Below are positions 17,773 to 27,921 of a stretch of 64,000 nt of DNA, one piece after another. Each line of letters starts with the position of its first letter. The first letter of the stretch is position 1. The notes under the pieces were generated by a model. It did no database searches, was not told where the DNA came from, and worked only from the letters and a program-made list of their open reading frames with translations. Where the stretch lies: positions 1 through 64,000 of the forward strand of contig JACRJZ010000097.1 in assembly GCA_016219875.1 (NCBI GenBank), read 5' to 3'. Origin of the DNA: Verrucomicrobiota bacterium. GTDB taxonomy: Bacteria; Verrucomicrobiota; Verrucomicrobiia; Limisphaerales; JACRJZ01. Made by a program: the position numbers and the translations under genes.

Positions 17773-18957
17773 ATGAACACCACTGCCCCCGCGCCTCCTC
17801 GGTCCGCCGCCGAAGCTCCGCCGCCCGCTTCCGCCGCCGTGGACGTTGCGTTCCCGGCCCAGCGGCCCAAGAAGAGCGTGTTCAAGCTGCTCGGCGAGGT
17901 GCTCGACGACGGCGGGCCGGGCTACTTGCAGTTTGCCATCACCAACGTCTGCAACGCCCGCTGCGACTTCTGCAACTTCGCCGTCGATAAGCTTGATCCC
18001 CGGCAGCGCCGCAGCGTCACGCTCCAGGAAGCGCGCGACGTGATCGACATCTGCGTGAAGAACCACATCGGCTACCTGCTCTTCGTGGGTGGCGAGCCAA
18101 TGGCGCACCGCGACATCCGCGCCATGGTCCGTTACGCTGCCGAGCGCGGGATCAACCCGATGATTTGCTCCAACGGCTCGCTCTGGACGGAACAGAACAT
18201 GCGCGGGCTGGCTGCCGACGGCGTCAGCAGCATCATCATGTCGGTGGACACGCACGACGTGGCGCGGCACGAGAAAAACCGCGGCCTGCCCGACGTGTGC
18301 CGCAAGATGCAGCACGCGAACAAGGTTTTCGGCGAACTCGGCATCCAGACTACGGCCAGCATCACGGCGAGCAAGCTGATTGACGATTACGAGAAGCTCC
18401 CGGACTTCCTGCGCTCGCTCGGCTTCAAGAGCTGCACGTTCAGCTACCCCTTGAGTTCGCTGGCGTCGAGCTACCTCAGCTTCAGCGAATCAAGTCTCGT
18501 GTCATTCACCACGGAGGAGTTGATCGGCGTCTTCGAGAAGATCAAGCAGATGAAGCAGCGGACGGGCTTCCCGATGATCAACCCTACGGAGTCGCTCACG
18601 GAAATGCAGCGCCATCTGCGTGGCGAAAAGGAACACTTCGGCTGCCTGGGGGGGCACAAATACTTCTACCTCGACTGGAACCTGAACCTTTACCGCTGCC
18701 ACTTCTGGGAGACGCCGATGTGCCACATCTACGAGTTCGATCGCTCGAAGCTCATCCGCGACGGCTGCACGCGCTGCATGATCGACTGTTACCGCGATCC
18801 CAGCGTGCTCCAGTTCGTGGCCGTGAGCGTCAGCGACGCGTGGGGCAACCTCAAACAAGGCAAGCTCGGCGCGGCGGCGAAACACGTCTTCGACCGCCGC
18901 AATCTCACTTCGATCAAGGCCGTGGTGGAGAACTGGAAATGGATCGGCGGCGTTTGA
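17773..18957 (+). CDS. Radical SAM protein
   Basis: A 394-residue cytoplasmic enzyme predicted to cleave S-adenosylmethionine with a 4Fe-4S cluster. The cluster motif is Cys60-x3-Cys64-x2-Cys67 in NVCNARCDFCNF. GGEPMAHRD is the conserved GGEP SAM-binding motif. Several further cysteines near the C-terminus (CLGGH, CHFWETPMC, CTRCMIDC) suggest a SPASM-like auxiliary cluster. The first 30 residues are Ala/Pro-rich and probably disordered. The start at 17773 (MNTTAPAPP) is preferred to one 12 codons upstream. Members with this layout act on lipids, peptides or cofactors; the substrate cannot be named here. It is followed 82 bp later by an ABC-F gene. Confidence 0.88.
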   Translation: MNTTAPAPPRSAAEAPPPASAAVDVAFPAQRPKKSVFKLLGEVLDDGGPGYLQFAITNVCNARCDFCNFAVDKLDPRQRRSVTLQEARDVIDICVKNHIGYLLFVGGEPMAHRDIRAMVRYAAERGINPMICSNGSLWTEQNMRGLAADGVSSIIMSVDTHDVARHEKNRGLPDVCRKMQHANKVFGELGIQTTASITASKLIDDYEKLPDFLRSLGFKSCTFSYPLSSLASSYLSFSESSLVSFTTEELIGVFEKIKQMKQRTGFPMINPTESLTEMQRHLRGEKEHFGCLGGHKYFYLDWNLNLYRCHFWETPMCHIYEFDRSKLIRDGCTRCMIDCYRDPSVLQFVAVSVSDAWGNLKQGKLGAAAKHVFDRRNLTSIKAVVENWKWIGGV

Positions 18958-19039
18958 GCCGCGGCCCCTTGTTCCATTCGCTGAAGCCGCACTTCCCGCA
19001 CTTGCCTCTCCGCTTCCGCCTCCGCACACTCCGCGCTCC

Positions 19040-20968
19040 ATGCTCACGCTTTCGGAACTCAGCAAGGCGTATGGCGGGCGCACGCTGTTCGCCAACGTCT
19101 CGCTCTCGGTGAACCGTGAGGACCGCATCGGCCTGGTCGGTCCCAACGGCGCGGGGAAGTCCACGCTCTTCGCCATCATGCTCGGTGCCGAGACGGCGGA
19201 CTCCGGCCAGATCGACTTCCAACGCGGCGTCACGCTCGGCCATTTGCCGCAGGAGAACGCGCCGGTCACCGACCAAACCGTCCTCGAAATCGCCACGGCC
19301 ATCACGCCGGAGATGGCCGGATTGCAGAAACGGCTCAAGGCGTTTGAAGCCGGCCACGACCACGACTCCGCCGACTTTCACGAAGTCCAATCTCGCTTCG
19401 AGCAACTTGGGGGCTATGGCCTCGACGCCAAAGCCAAGAAGATGCTCACCGGTCTGGCCTTTCGCGAGACGGACTTCCATCGCCCCTCGCGCGAGATGAG
19501 CGGTGGCTGGATCATGCGCGCCTATCTCGCGCGCCTGCTCGTGCTCGAACCCGACTTGCTCCTGCTCGACGAGCCGACGAACCACCTCGACCTCGAAGCG
19601 ATGCTCTGGTTCCAGGACTACTTGAAGACCTACCCCGGCGCGATCCTCATGATCTCGCACGACCGGGACTTCCTGAACCAACTCATCACCGACATCGTGG
19701 AAATCCGCCAGACGCGCCTGTTTCGCTACCGCGGCAACTACGACAGCTTCCTCGAACAGCGCGAAGCCAACGAGGCGCAACTGCTTGCCGCCTACAAGAA
19801 CCAGCAGCGTGAGATCGCGCGGCTGCAGCTCTTCGTGGACCGCTTTCGCGCCAAGAACACCAAAGCCTCCCAGGCCCAGAGCAAGCTCAAGCAGATCGAG
19901 CGCATGGAGAAGATCGAAGCGCCGACCGGCGACGAGGCCACGATTGACTTCGCGTTCCCCCAGCCACAGCGCAGCGGATTGAAAGTCGTCACCTTGGAGA
20001 ACGTCCGCTTCGCCTACGATGACAACTTGATTTACAGCGGCCTCGACTTCATGGCCGAGCGTGGCCAGCGCATCGTGCTCGTCGGCCCCAACGGCGCCGG
20101 CAAGTCCACCCTCCTCAAGCTCCTGGCAGGCGTCCTCGCGCCGCAGGCCGGCGAGCGAGTCTTAGGGCACAACGTCAAGGACGGCTATTACTCGCAGTAT
20201 CGCGTCGAGATGCTGCACGCGGGCTGGACCGTGCTGGAGGAAGCCCTCGCCACGCCGCAGCGCGTCACGGAGACGTTTGTCCGCACGGTGCTGGGGTCGT
20301 TCCTCTTTCGCGGCGACGATGTCTTCAAGAAGATCAGTGTCCTGAGCGGCGGCGAGAAAAGCCGGCTTGCGCTGGTGAAGCTCCTGCTCGATCCGCCGAA
20401 CCTCCTGCTCATGGACGAGCCGACGACGCACCTCGATCTGGCCAGCGTGGATGCGCTTCTCTTCGCGCTCCAGCAGTTCGAGGGGACCATCATTTTCATC
20501 AGCCACGATGTCTATTTCATCCGCGAGTTGGCCAACCACGTCATCCACGTCCGCGACGGCCGGCTCACGCCCTATGCCGGCGACTACCGGTACTATCTCG
20601 ACAAGACCGCGCCGTTGCGGGCGGCGGAAGCAGCGGCCAAGGCGACAGCGGAGCAAGCCCAGAACCGCGCTCCCAAACCGTCGCAGGACCGCAAGGAGCA
20701 AAAGCGAGTTGAAGCCCAGCAGCGCCAAGCCCGCTCCCGCGAACTGAAGGACCAGAAACAACTCGTCCATCGCCTCGAGAAGGAAATCGCCCACCTTGAA
20801 GCCCGTCAGCACGAGTTAACCGCCGAACTGGAGAAGCCCGAAACCTACGCTGCCGCCGGGCGCGCCCTGGAGATCAACATGGAAATCAAGTCCGTGATCG
20901 GTGAGTTGAAGCGGCTCACTGCCGAGTGGGAAACCGCCGCGAGCAAGTTGGCGGAGATGGAAGGGTGA
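19040..20968 (+). CDS. ABC-F family ATPase
   Basis: ABC-F proteins are soluble twin ATPases that act on the ribosome (translation factors or antibiotic-protection proteins); they are not transporters. The 642-residue protein has two ABC modules: Walker A GPNGAGKST near 34-42 and again near 349-357, signature MSGG in the first half and LSGGEKSRLAL in the second, and Walker B LLLLDEPTNHLD and LLLMDEPTTHLD. Between them is the linker rich in basic and Gln residues (NQQREIARLQLF) that contacts tRNA in this family. After about residue 540 a charged coiled coil forms a C-terminal extension as in Uup or YheS. There are no membrane segments. The subfamily is not certain. Confidence 0.92.
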   Translation: MLTLSELSKAYGGRTLFANVSLSVNREDRIGLVGPNGAGKSTLFAIMLGAETADSGQIDFQRGVTLGHLPQENAPVTDQTVLEIATAITPEMAGLQKRLKAFEAGHDHDSADFHEVQSRFEQLGGYGLDAKAKKMLTGLAFRETDFHRPSREMSGGWIMRAYLARLLVLEPDLLLLDEPTNHLDLEAMLWFQDYLKTYPGAILMISHDRDFLNQLITDIVEIRQTRLFRYRGNYDSFLEQREANEAQLLAAYKNQQREIARLQLFVDRFRAKNTKASQAQSKLKQIERMEKIEAPTGDEATIDFAFPQPQRSGLKVVTLENVRFAYDDNLIYSGLDFMAERGQRIVLVGPNGAGKSTLLKLLAGVLAPQAGERVLGHNVKDGYYSQYRVEMLHAGWTVLEEALATPQRVTETFVRTVLGSFLFRGDDVFKKISVLSGGEKSRLALVKLLLDPPNLLLMDEPTTHLDLASVDALLFALQQFEGTIIFISHDVYFIRELANHVIHVRDGRLTPYAGDYRYYLDKTAPLRAAEAAAKATAEQAQNRAPKPSQDRKEQKRVEAQQRQARSRELKDQKQLVHRLEKEIAHLEARQHELTAELEKPETYAAAGRALEINMEIKSVIGELKRLTAEWETAASKLAEMEG

Positions 20969-21068
20969 AAGGAAGAGGCAGGAGCTAAGCAACGAATGCC
21001 GTAGGAACGTGGAGCATGGGAAAAAAGATGAACCCAGCGTTCAAGCTGGTAGGTAACATCTTTGCGTG

Positions 21069-21293
21069 TCAATTCCGGTTGGGTTTCTGAGCCTTCTCGC
21101 GGAAGCCACGGACATTCATGATCCGGCAAATCGGCGGCGTCGCACTCGGCGCGATTTCTGCGAGATCCATGCCGGATGATCGAGCCAGGGTCAGCGCTTG
21201 GGCGACTGGCATGATGCCAAGCTGCTCCCCTTCCGTACCGATAACACGGACTTGGGCAGCGTGAATTTCCTCATTGACTTTGAACGATCTCAC
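21069..21293 (-). CDS. Stand-alone IF-3 N-terminal domain protein
   Basis: The 74-residue frame begins at a GTG (21293) and reads RSFKVNEEIHAAQVRVIG, then GEQLGIMPVAQAL, LARSSGMDLAEIAPSA and PPICRIMNVRGFR. These are the consecutive landmarks of the translation initiation factor IF-3 N-domain. The protein stops at the end of the linker helix; there is no IF-3 C-domain, and only about 100 bp remain before the abc-F stop. Complete IF-3 is about 170-200 residues and its C-domain does most 30S binding. This is either a domain-only paralogue or a truncated copy. The usual infC neighbours rpmI and rplT are absent. Confidence 0.75.
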   Translation of the reverse strand: MRSFKVNEEIHAAQVRVIGTEGEQLGIMPVAQALTLARSSGMDLAEIAPSATPPICRIMNVRGFREKAQKPNRN

Positions 21294-21398
21294 GGCCGGA
21301 AGGCTACCGGGTTCGCCGCCAGCGACAAGCAGAAGAAGAACTCCGGCGCTTTGCGGCTCGGCAGCGTCTTGAATTCGTGGTGGTCAGCATCACGCCTC

Positions 21399-22790
21399 TC
21401 ACGCCAATTCCCATTCCTTCCGGTAGCTCTCCTTGATGATCGCGTCGGCCGCGGGGAGGTTCCGTGCTTTCATGTTGGCGGCGTCCCAGTTGATCCGCTT
21501 GCCCGTGCGCAGCGAGAGAACTCCTTGGAGCAGCATTTCGGTCAGTCGCGCGGCGTAGTCGAAGTGACTGCTGGCCGGCGCGCCGCCTTTGCAGGCGTCG
21601 AGCCAGTCGCGGTGATGGCCCTTCGAGCGCGGGATGGTCTTGGGCGGCGCCTTGTAGGTGTCGTTCTTCTCATCCGGGATCAGGCGCGGCTTCGCGGAGA
21701 AGCTGGAAAGCAGGACGCCCTTGTCGCCGAAGAACAGTGAGCCGCGGCCAGGCAACGGTTCGTCGTCAGGCCAGCCGTCCGGCAAAGGCGGACGCAAGCC
21801 GCCGTCGTACCACGTCACGCGCACCGGCGGCTTGTCGCCACGCGGGCCGAATTGCCAATAGACCAGTTCGCTGTGCGGCGAAATCTCCGCGTCCATTTGG
21901 CTGCCCGGACGCGCTTCGATCCAGAGCGGGTCGCGCAAGTCCAGCGCCCAACACGCCGCATCAAGATCATGGCAGACGAAGTCGCCGATGGCGCCGGTGC
22001 CGAACGCCCAGAAGTCGCGCCACTTCACTGGCACGTAAGCCGGATGATACGGACGTGGCTCGCGCGGACCGAGCCACAAGTCCCAATTCAAGCCAGCCGG
22101 CACCGGCGGCGTGTCGGTGGGGCGGCCCGTGAGCGACTTGTTCCAGCGCGTCGCGCCTACCCAAGCATGGACTTCGCGCACCGCACCGATGGCGCCGGCC
22201 CAAAGCCACTCGCAAGTCTGGCGCATGCCTTCGCTGGAATGGCCGATATTGCCCATCTGCGTGGCCACGCCGGTTTCCTTGGCCACCCGCGACACGAGGC
22301 GCGCCTCCCAGATGTTGTGCGTGAGCGGCTTTTCGCAATAGACGTGTTTGCCCGCGCGCATGGCCAGCACCGACACGCAGGCGTGCAAGTGATCGGGCGT
22401 GGCGCACAGCACGGCGTCGATGGCCTTCTCCTTCTCCAGCATCACGCGGAAGTCCTCGTGCTCGGTACAACGGAAGTTGGGCGTCTTCGGCGCGTAATGC
22501 TTCTCGATCATCTCGCGCGTGGCCGAGCGTCCGCCCATGCCCTTGTAGTAAAACTCCTCGAGGCTGAACGACTGGGCCGGGTCCGCCACGGCGATGACTT
22601 GCGCGTCGCTCTCGCGCAACAGGGCTTGGAGGTTCACGCGACCCTGTCCGCCCGCGCCGACGAGGGCGATGTTCACCTTCTCGCTCGGTGGAACGAATTT
22701 CGCGCCGCCCAGAACGTGGCGTGGGACGAGGGTGATGGCGGCCGCCGCAGCGGCGCTGCTGGCGAGAAACTGACGACGAGTAACTTTCAT
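21399..22790 (-). CDS. Tat-exported Gfo/Idh/MocA family oxidoreductase
   Basis: A 463-residue NAD(P)-dependent sugar or polyol oxidoreductase family member. The N-terminus MKVTRRQFLASSAAAAA is a twin-arginine signal, so the folded enzyme is probably exported with its cofactor. The Rossmann motif is NIALVGAGGQGRVNLQAL. GKHVYCEKPLTHN contains the family's EKP motif with the catalytic-site lysine. The C-terminal part (GDFVCHDLDAACWAL) forms the substrate-binding sheet. Verrucomicrobia and planctomycetes carry many such Tat-type paralogues linked to glycan breakdown. The substrate is unknown and no sugar genes are immediately adjacent. Confidence 0.9.
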   Translation of the reverse strand: MKVTRRQFLASSAAAAAAITLVPRHVLGGAKFVPPSEKVNIALVGAGGQGRVNLQALLRESDAQVIAVADPAQSFSLEEFYYKGMGGRSATREMIEKHYAPKTPNFRCTEHEDFRVMLEKEKAIDAVLCATPDHLHACVSVLAMRAGKHVYCEKPLTHNIWEARLVSRVAKETGVATQMGNIGHSSEGMRQTCEWLWAGAIGAVREVHAWVGATRWNKSLTGRPTDTPPVPAGLNWDLWLGPREPRPYHPAYVPVKWRDFWAFGTGAIGDFVCHDLDAACWALDLRDPLWIEARPGSQMDAEISPHSELVYWQFGPRGDKPPVRVTWYDGGLRPPLPDGWPDDEPLPGRGSLFFGDKGVLLSSFSAKPRLIPDEKNDTYKAPPKTIPRSKGHHRDWLDACKGGAPASSHFDYAARLTEMLLQGVLSLRTGKRINWDAANMKARNLPAADAIIKESYRKEWELA

Positions 22791-22946
22791 GGCGCGGATT
22801 CAAAACCATCTGAACCAACGACGCAACTCTGCCGTTGGAAACATGCGCCGGACAGCGGCCCTTCTTGCTCCGGTCTGCAGTGCGTGCCCTTCTGCAAAAC
22901 CCACTCCGGCCTTGTTAAGCCCGTTCTCCCCGGCTAGATTCGCCGC

Positions 22947-23294
22947 GTGATACTTGAGATTTCCGACCTTGTGGCCATTCAGGACAGCGCTCTGAGGAAC
23001 TTCGACGAGCGGGTGTCGAAGGCGGACGCGAAACGCGAGGACATTGAGCGCGAGGCCAGCCGGTTGGAATCGCAATTGGAGCAGCTCTACTCCCTGTCCG
23101 CCTTGATGGCGCGCCGCGAGCCAGATGTGACGAAGACCGCAGAACTGTGGGGTCGCTTGGTTCGGATTTGTGATGTGTTCGCCGCCCGGCTGTTTCAGCT
23201 TTCCCAGCAGCACGCTTGGGGCACCGCCGCCTACGACCGCATCCTCGACATCCGCAGCGCCGCCGAAGAACTGCGCGCTTTGCACACTCCGTGA
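22947..23294 (+). CDS. Conserved-looking small protein with coiled coil (unknown)
   Basis: A 115-residue frame from a GTG start at 22947 ends TGA at 23294. I do not recognise the family. Residues about 12-50 (NFDERVSKADAKREDIEREA onward) form a strongly charged helix likely to coil, and residues 55-105 look helical, with few glycines or prolines. The stop overlaps the GTG start of the next gene by the tetranucleotide GTGA, indicating translational coupling. Codon use resembles neighbouring real genes. There is no signal peptide or membrane segment, so it is probably cytoplasmic. Confidence 0.6.
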   Translation: MILEISDLVAIQDSALRNFDERVSKADAKREDIEREASRLESQLEQLYSLSALMARREPDVTKTAELWGRLVRICDVFAARLFQLSQQHAWGTAAYDRILDIRSAAEELRALHTP

Positions 23295-23503
23295 TTGACG
23301 CCGGCGACATCGCCAAGCTGGCGGGACTTTACGACCGTTACGCCAACGCCTTCGAGCGCCTGTCACCCGACCGCTTACAGGCCCGCCGGCTGTTTTGGTC
23401 CCGGCTGGAGATGCTGTACCAACAGGAAGGCGCGGGTGTGGACTTCGAAGCGTTTCGTTTTGAGATGGTCCAGCGCTGCAAGGAATACTTGAAGAAGAAC
23501 TAG
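23291..23503 (+). CDS. Small helical protein, coupled to the preceding gene (unknown)
   Basis: GTG at 23291 overlaps the stop of the upstream gene by four bases and opens a 70-residue frame: IDAGDIAKLAGLYDRYANAF, then SPDRLQARRLFWSRLEMLYQ and a C-terminal KEYLKKN. It appears entirely alpha-helical and soluble. I do not recognise a family. The overlap makes it likely that both proteins are made together and perhaps interact. The same frame is open further upstream but there it reads Arg/His-rich out-of-frame sequence, so this start is preferred. Confidence 0.6.
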   Translation: MIDAGDIAKLAGLYDRYANAFERLSPDRLQARRLFWSRLEMLYQQEGAGVDFEAFRFEMVQRCKEYLKKN

Positions 23504-23660
23504 CGACCGGCCCGGCCCTGCTGCCGTCCTCGGCGGGACTCGACACGGCGGCGGCCCCGACCCCAGCGTGCAAACTCTGGGCTGTTGTCGAGCGCCCCTT
23601 CTGGTCCACTACCTCACGAAACTTGATTTCTTCCTTTATGAGAGGCGATTCCAAAACCCC

Positions 23661-23725
23661 GTAGCAGCCGACGTGAGGAGGCTCTGTTTCCATTGGAGTT
23701 TGAGCCTCCTCACGTCGGCTGCTAC
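23661..23725. repeat. GTAGCAGCCGAC hairpin element, copy 2
   Basis: A 65-bp palindrome from GTAGCAGCCGACGTGAGGAG to CCTCACGTCGGCTGCTAC. The flanking CCAAAACCCC just before it is also seen, slightly changed, before the half copy at 41685. It lies in the 341-bp gap between two convergent genes; nothing else was recognised in the gap. Confidence 0.9.
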
Positions 23726-23844
23726 GGTTTTGAAAGAAGCTCGAATGACGGCGCTTTGCCGAGACAGCGCTACGGGGACTTGGAATCGTCTCTCTCGGAA
23801 TTCGCGTTTCAGATTAAAAGAGGCGCTCTTGGAGTCCCTCGCCG

Positions 23845-24711
23845 TCACTTCCTGCGGCCTTCCTGAAAGCACGTCCGCACTCCTGGTAGAAACGCTACGC
23901 CGATCCCGTCGCCCTGCCACCAGTGTGCCTGGGGAACGTCCGCAAAGAAGAGGAACGAACGCCCCGTGCGCTGGGCAAATTCCAGCAGCTTGGGGCTTTG
24001 CTGGGAGTTGTCACTCAGCACGAGCGAGCCGGCGTGGAGCCGCGGTTCGATGGCGAGGAATTCGGCCCACTCGTATTCGGGCCGATGGTCGCTGTCGTGC
24101 AGGAAAAGGTCCACGGGTTCCTTGAACTGCTGAAGGCTCTGCACGGAATCGCCCAGCAAGATGCGGCAGCAGGGCTTGCAGTCGGCGGTGATCAGGTGCC
24201 CGCACTCCGGCACGATGTCCGTGGCGAACACCAAGCCCGGCGCGCCTTCGTCGGTGTTCCGCCTGAGCGCAGCAGCGATGGCCACCGTGCCCAGGCCGCG
24301 GTCCACGCCGGTTTCCACGACGATCCGCGGCTTGGTGGCGCGCACCAGGGCGTACCAGCCGAGGCGGCGTCCGAAGCGCGGTTCTTCGTCACAGTTATGG
24401 CGGTCGCGGCTGGCGCGAGTGCGCTCGACCAACGCCGAGCGCAGCGCCTCATCGGTTTCCAGTTCGCGCAGATACTTCTCGATCTCGGCCAGGCTGTGGC
24501 CCGACACCACGGAGACGAAGCTGGCCAAGTAGCGCCGGTTCAGTTCCGTGAGGTGGTAGCTGTGGTTGTAGTATTCCTTCGATGTGAACGCCCACCGCGC
24601 CATCAGCCCCAGTTGCCGCAGTGCGTAGGGCAGCGCGATGCGTCCGAAGCGGTACGGGATCATCAAGACCCGGCCCGCAGCGGTGTATTTGAACAGTTCG
24701 CGAAAGGTCAT
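23845..24711 (-). CDS. Class I SAM-dependent methyltransferase-like protein
   Basis: The 288-residue protein carries a Rossmann-type methyltransferase domain in its second half: IVVETGVDRGLGTVAIAAAL matches the SAM-binding motif I (ETGVxxG), VFATDIVPECG follows, and VDLFLHDSDHRPEYEWAEF matches the DSDHxY signature of the Methyltransf_24/CmcI-like group. Residues 1-110 form a separate helical N-terminal region. Members modify small molecules or sugars; the substrate is unknown. The gene follows a second methyltransferase gene by 19 bp on the same strand, so the two are probably one operon with a shared pathway, perhaps cell-surface glycan or natural-product decoration (inference). Confidence 0.75.
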   Translation of the reverse strand: MTFRELFKYTAAGRVLMIPYRFGRIALPYALRQLGLMARWAFTSKEYYNHSYHLTELNRRYLASFVSVVSGHSLAEIEKYLRELETDEALRSALVERTRASRDRHNCDEEPRFGRRLGWYALVRATKPRIVVETGVDRGLGTVAIAAALRRNTDEGAPGLVFATDIVPECGHLITADCKPCCRILLGDSVQSLQQFKEPVDLFLHDSDHRPEYEWAEFLAIEPRLHAGSLVLSDNSQQSPKLLEFAQRTGRSFLFFADVPQAHWWQGDGIGVAFLPGVRTCFQEGRRK

Positions 24712-24730
24712 GGGGAAGAGCCGCGGCGCG

Positions 24731-25483
24731 TCACGGCCGGCGGCTGGGCTTCTGGCCGTGAATCAGAAGCAAGTGCCCGCGCCGGGGCATGAGTCCTTCC
24801 AAGCGGCGGCCCAACCAGTCCGGCAGCGGCATCAAGCCCATCGAGGACACTTCGACCGACTCGAAGCCGATTTTCTCGAACAACTCCTGTGCTTGCACCA
24901 CTCCCAGCGCACGGACGTGGCCGGTCACGCCGGCAAAAGCTGGGTCGTCGATGGGCACGCCTTCATCGACGTGTTCCTGGTAATGCAGTCCGAGCGGATT
25001 GCCGAGGTACCAGCCGCAACAGCGGATGAGCGTGAACGGCGTGTAGCCCAGCAGCATCGCGCCGAGGTTGAGGAAGCTGGTGAGGTTTTCCGACGTGATG
25101 AGCGCGGTGCCGCCGGGTTTGAGCACGCGCAAGACTTCCGCCGCGAAGAGCCGGGTGTTGTGCAGGTGCTCGATAACTTGCGCGCAGTGGACCACGTCAA
25201 AGGTGTCGCCGGGGTAGGGCCAGCGGCCGTTGAGATCGACGGCTTCCGTCTTGATGCCGCGCGCTTCGGCCTGGGTGCGGAGGGCGGGCGCGGCTTCGAT
25301 GCCGCAGAACAGCTTGGGCTGGTAATCGAGATACTTGAAGAGGAACGCGCCGTCGGCGCAGCCCACGTCGAGCAGGGCCTGGGGCCGGAGCGCGGCGGTA
25401 CGTTGTCCGCTCCAATCATTGCACCGCTGACAACTGCGGGCGTGCGCGCCGCTGACCATGTTCTGCAACAGCTTGACGATCAT
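24731..25483 (-). CDS. Class I SAM-dependent methyltransferase
   Basis: A 250-residue methyltransferase of the Methyltransf_11/23 type. Motif I is LLDVGCADGAFLFKYL, the acidic ribose-binding position is in CGIEAAP, motif II is DVVHCAQVIEHLHN and motif III is LKPGGTALITSEN. The region RSCQRCNDWS near the N-terminus has two cysteines that could bind a metal. Such enzymes often act in lipopolysaccharide or glycan synthesis; no partner glycosyltransferase is seen here. It lies 19 bp upstream of another methyltransferase gene. Confidence 0.85.
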   Translation of the reverse strand: MIVKLLQNMVSGAHARSCQRCNDWSGQRTAALRPQALLDVGCADGAFLFKYLDYQPKLFCGIEAAPALRTQAEARGIKTEAVDLNGRWPYPGDTFDVVHCAQVIEHLHNTRLFAAEVLRVLKPGGTALITSENLTSFLNLGAMLLGYTPFTLIRCCGWYLGNPLGLHYQEHVDEGVPIDDPAFAGVTGHVRALGVVQAQELFEKIGFESVEVSSMGLMPLPDWLGRRLEGLMPRRGHLLLIHGQKPSRRP

Positions 25484-25604
25484 GAAAACCAGGGCCGATG
25501 CGGCGCCCGGCGTTCTGCCGGCCCGAATGGCGCGGCGAGCCTAGCCAATCCCGTTGGGCCGTGGCAATGACGGAGTGGACGGACACGTTACGAGCGTCTT
25601 TGCT

Positions 25605-26180
25605 TTACGCTTCCGAAATCCACACGAGCGTGCCCACCGGCAGGCGGTCGTAGAGCGGCATCAAGTCCGCGGCCGCGAGGTGGATGCACCCGCAGGAAGC
25701 GGGCCGGCCCAAGCTGGGTTCGTTGCCAACGCCGTGGATGTAAATGGTGCGGCGGAAGGAATCGACGTTGCCGCCGTGGTTGAAGCCGGATTCCAATCCG
25801 CCCAACCAGAGGATGCGGTGGGCGATGGGCGCGTTGGGCTGGCCTTGCCAGGTGCAACCTACGGGCCGCCGGTTCTTGAAGGCCGTGCCGACGGGATAGC
25901 CGGCTCCGGCTTTGGCGGCGATTTTGTGCAGTCCCAAGGGCGTGCGGTGGGAGTTGAGGATTTGTCCCGTGCCGAATCGGGAAGTGGAGATGAGATAACG
26001 GCGGAGGACTTGATACGTGGGCCGGCAAAGGCTGGCCTGGCCGTCTGAAACCAAGCCCAGCAGGGACATCGTCTGTCGGGCGACCGAAACGAGCAGCAGG
26101 GATGGCGTAGGGCGGATGCCGATTCGGCGGAGGGCCATCGTCATGGCCAACGGCAACTGGAGGCGGGGTGCTCGTGTCAT
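25605..26180 (-). CDS. L,D-transpeptidase (YkuD family)
   Basis: L,D-transpeptidases form 3-3 peptidoglycan cross-links or attach lipoproteins to the wall, using a cysteine. The 191-residue protein ends in the YkuD catalytic motif: His149 in IYIHG and Cys165 in ASCGCIHL. The core begins around residue 55 (YLISTSRFGTG). The N-terminal 45 residues contain a moderately hydrophobic stretch (SLLLVSVARQTMSLLGLV) that could anchor it. Start at 26180 is tentative; an in-frame ATG at 26138 is also possible. It is divergent from the tRNA-Thr/tuf promoter. Confidence 0.85.
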   Translation of the reverse strand: MTRAPRLQLPLAMTMALRRIGIRPTPSLLLVSVARQTMSLLGLVSDGQASLCRPTYQVLRRYLISTSRFGTGQILNSHRTPLGLHKIAAKAGAGYPVGTAFKNRRPVGCTWQGQPNAPIAHRILWLGGLESGFNHGGNVDSFRRTIYIHGVGNEPSLGRPASCGCIHLAAADLMPLYDRLPVGTLVWISEA

Positions 26181-26287
26181 AGCTGTTGAGACTCGACTAG
26201 GGGACCGTTCGCCGGGGCCATCGGGGAACCGGATTCCGGCCCTTTTGGGGCGGAGTATGCCTCGTCAAAAAAAATCCACAAAACCTT

Positions 26288-26316
26288 TTGACAGAGGATT
26301 GCGTTTCTCCTAGGTT
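26288..26316 (+). promoter_or_regulatory. Sigma-70-type promoter for the tRNA-Thr/tuf block
   Basis: TTGACA at 26288-26293 is a perfect -35 box. With 17-bp spacing, TAGGTT at 26311-26316 is a weak -10 box (3 of 6 matches). It lies about 115 bp before tRNA-Thr, just after an A-rich tract (CAAAAAAAATCC), and no other promoter-like pair is as good in the gap 26181-26437. Confidence 0.55.
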
Positions 26317-26437
26317 CCGCCCCACAACTATTGGCCGGTAGCTCGGAAAGCCATTAGTTCTCGGGATTTTCTAGGGAAAATCTTGAGGACTGATGGGTTT
26401 TTTGTCGTTTCCGGGCAGGGCACTGAAGCGAATGGCC

Positions 26438-26513
<76 letters not shown>

Positions 26514-26571
26514 GATTTTTTTTGAACAGATAACAGTCAAATATTAACAACAACGAACGCAGGAGACAGCA

Positions 26572-27759
<1,188 letters not shown>

Positions 27760-27831
27760 CAGTGGTGATTGGGGCGGAGGAGGCGAACAGCGTCCTCTGC
27801 CAACGGGTCGGAGAGTGCAGGATTCGGGCAT

Positions 27832-27907
27832 ACGGCAGTAGCTCAATTGGTAGAGTAGCGGTCTCCAAAACCGTCGGTTGGGGGTTCGAGTCCCTCCTGC
27901 CGTGCCA
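27832..27907 (+). tRNA. tRNA-Trp (anticodon CCA)
   Basis: Acceptor ACGGCAG/CTGCCGT, anticodon stem GCGGT/ACCGT around loop CTCCAAA (anticodon CCA), T-arm GGGGTTCGAGTCCC, discriminator G and encoded CCA. It lies between tuf and secE, the conserved place for tRNA-Trp. Confidence 0.95.
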
Positions 27908-27921
27908 ACCTCGGAGCAGTC

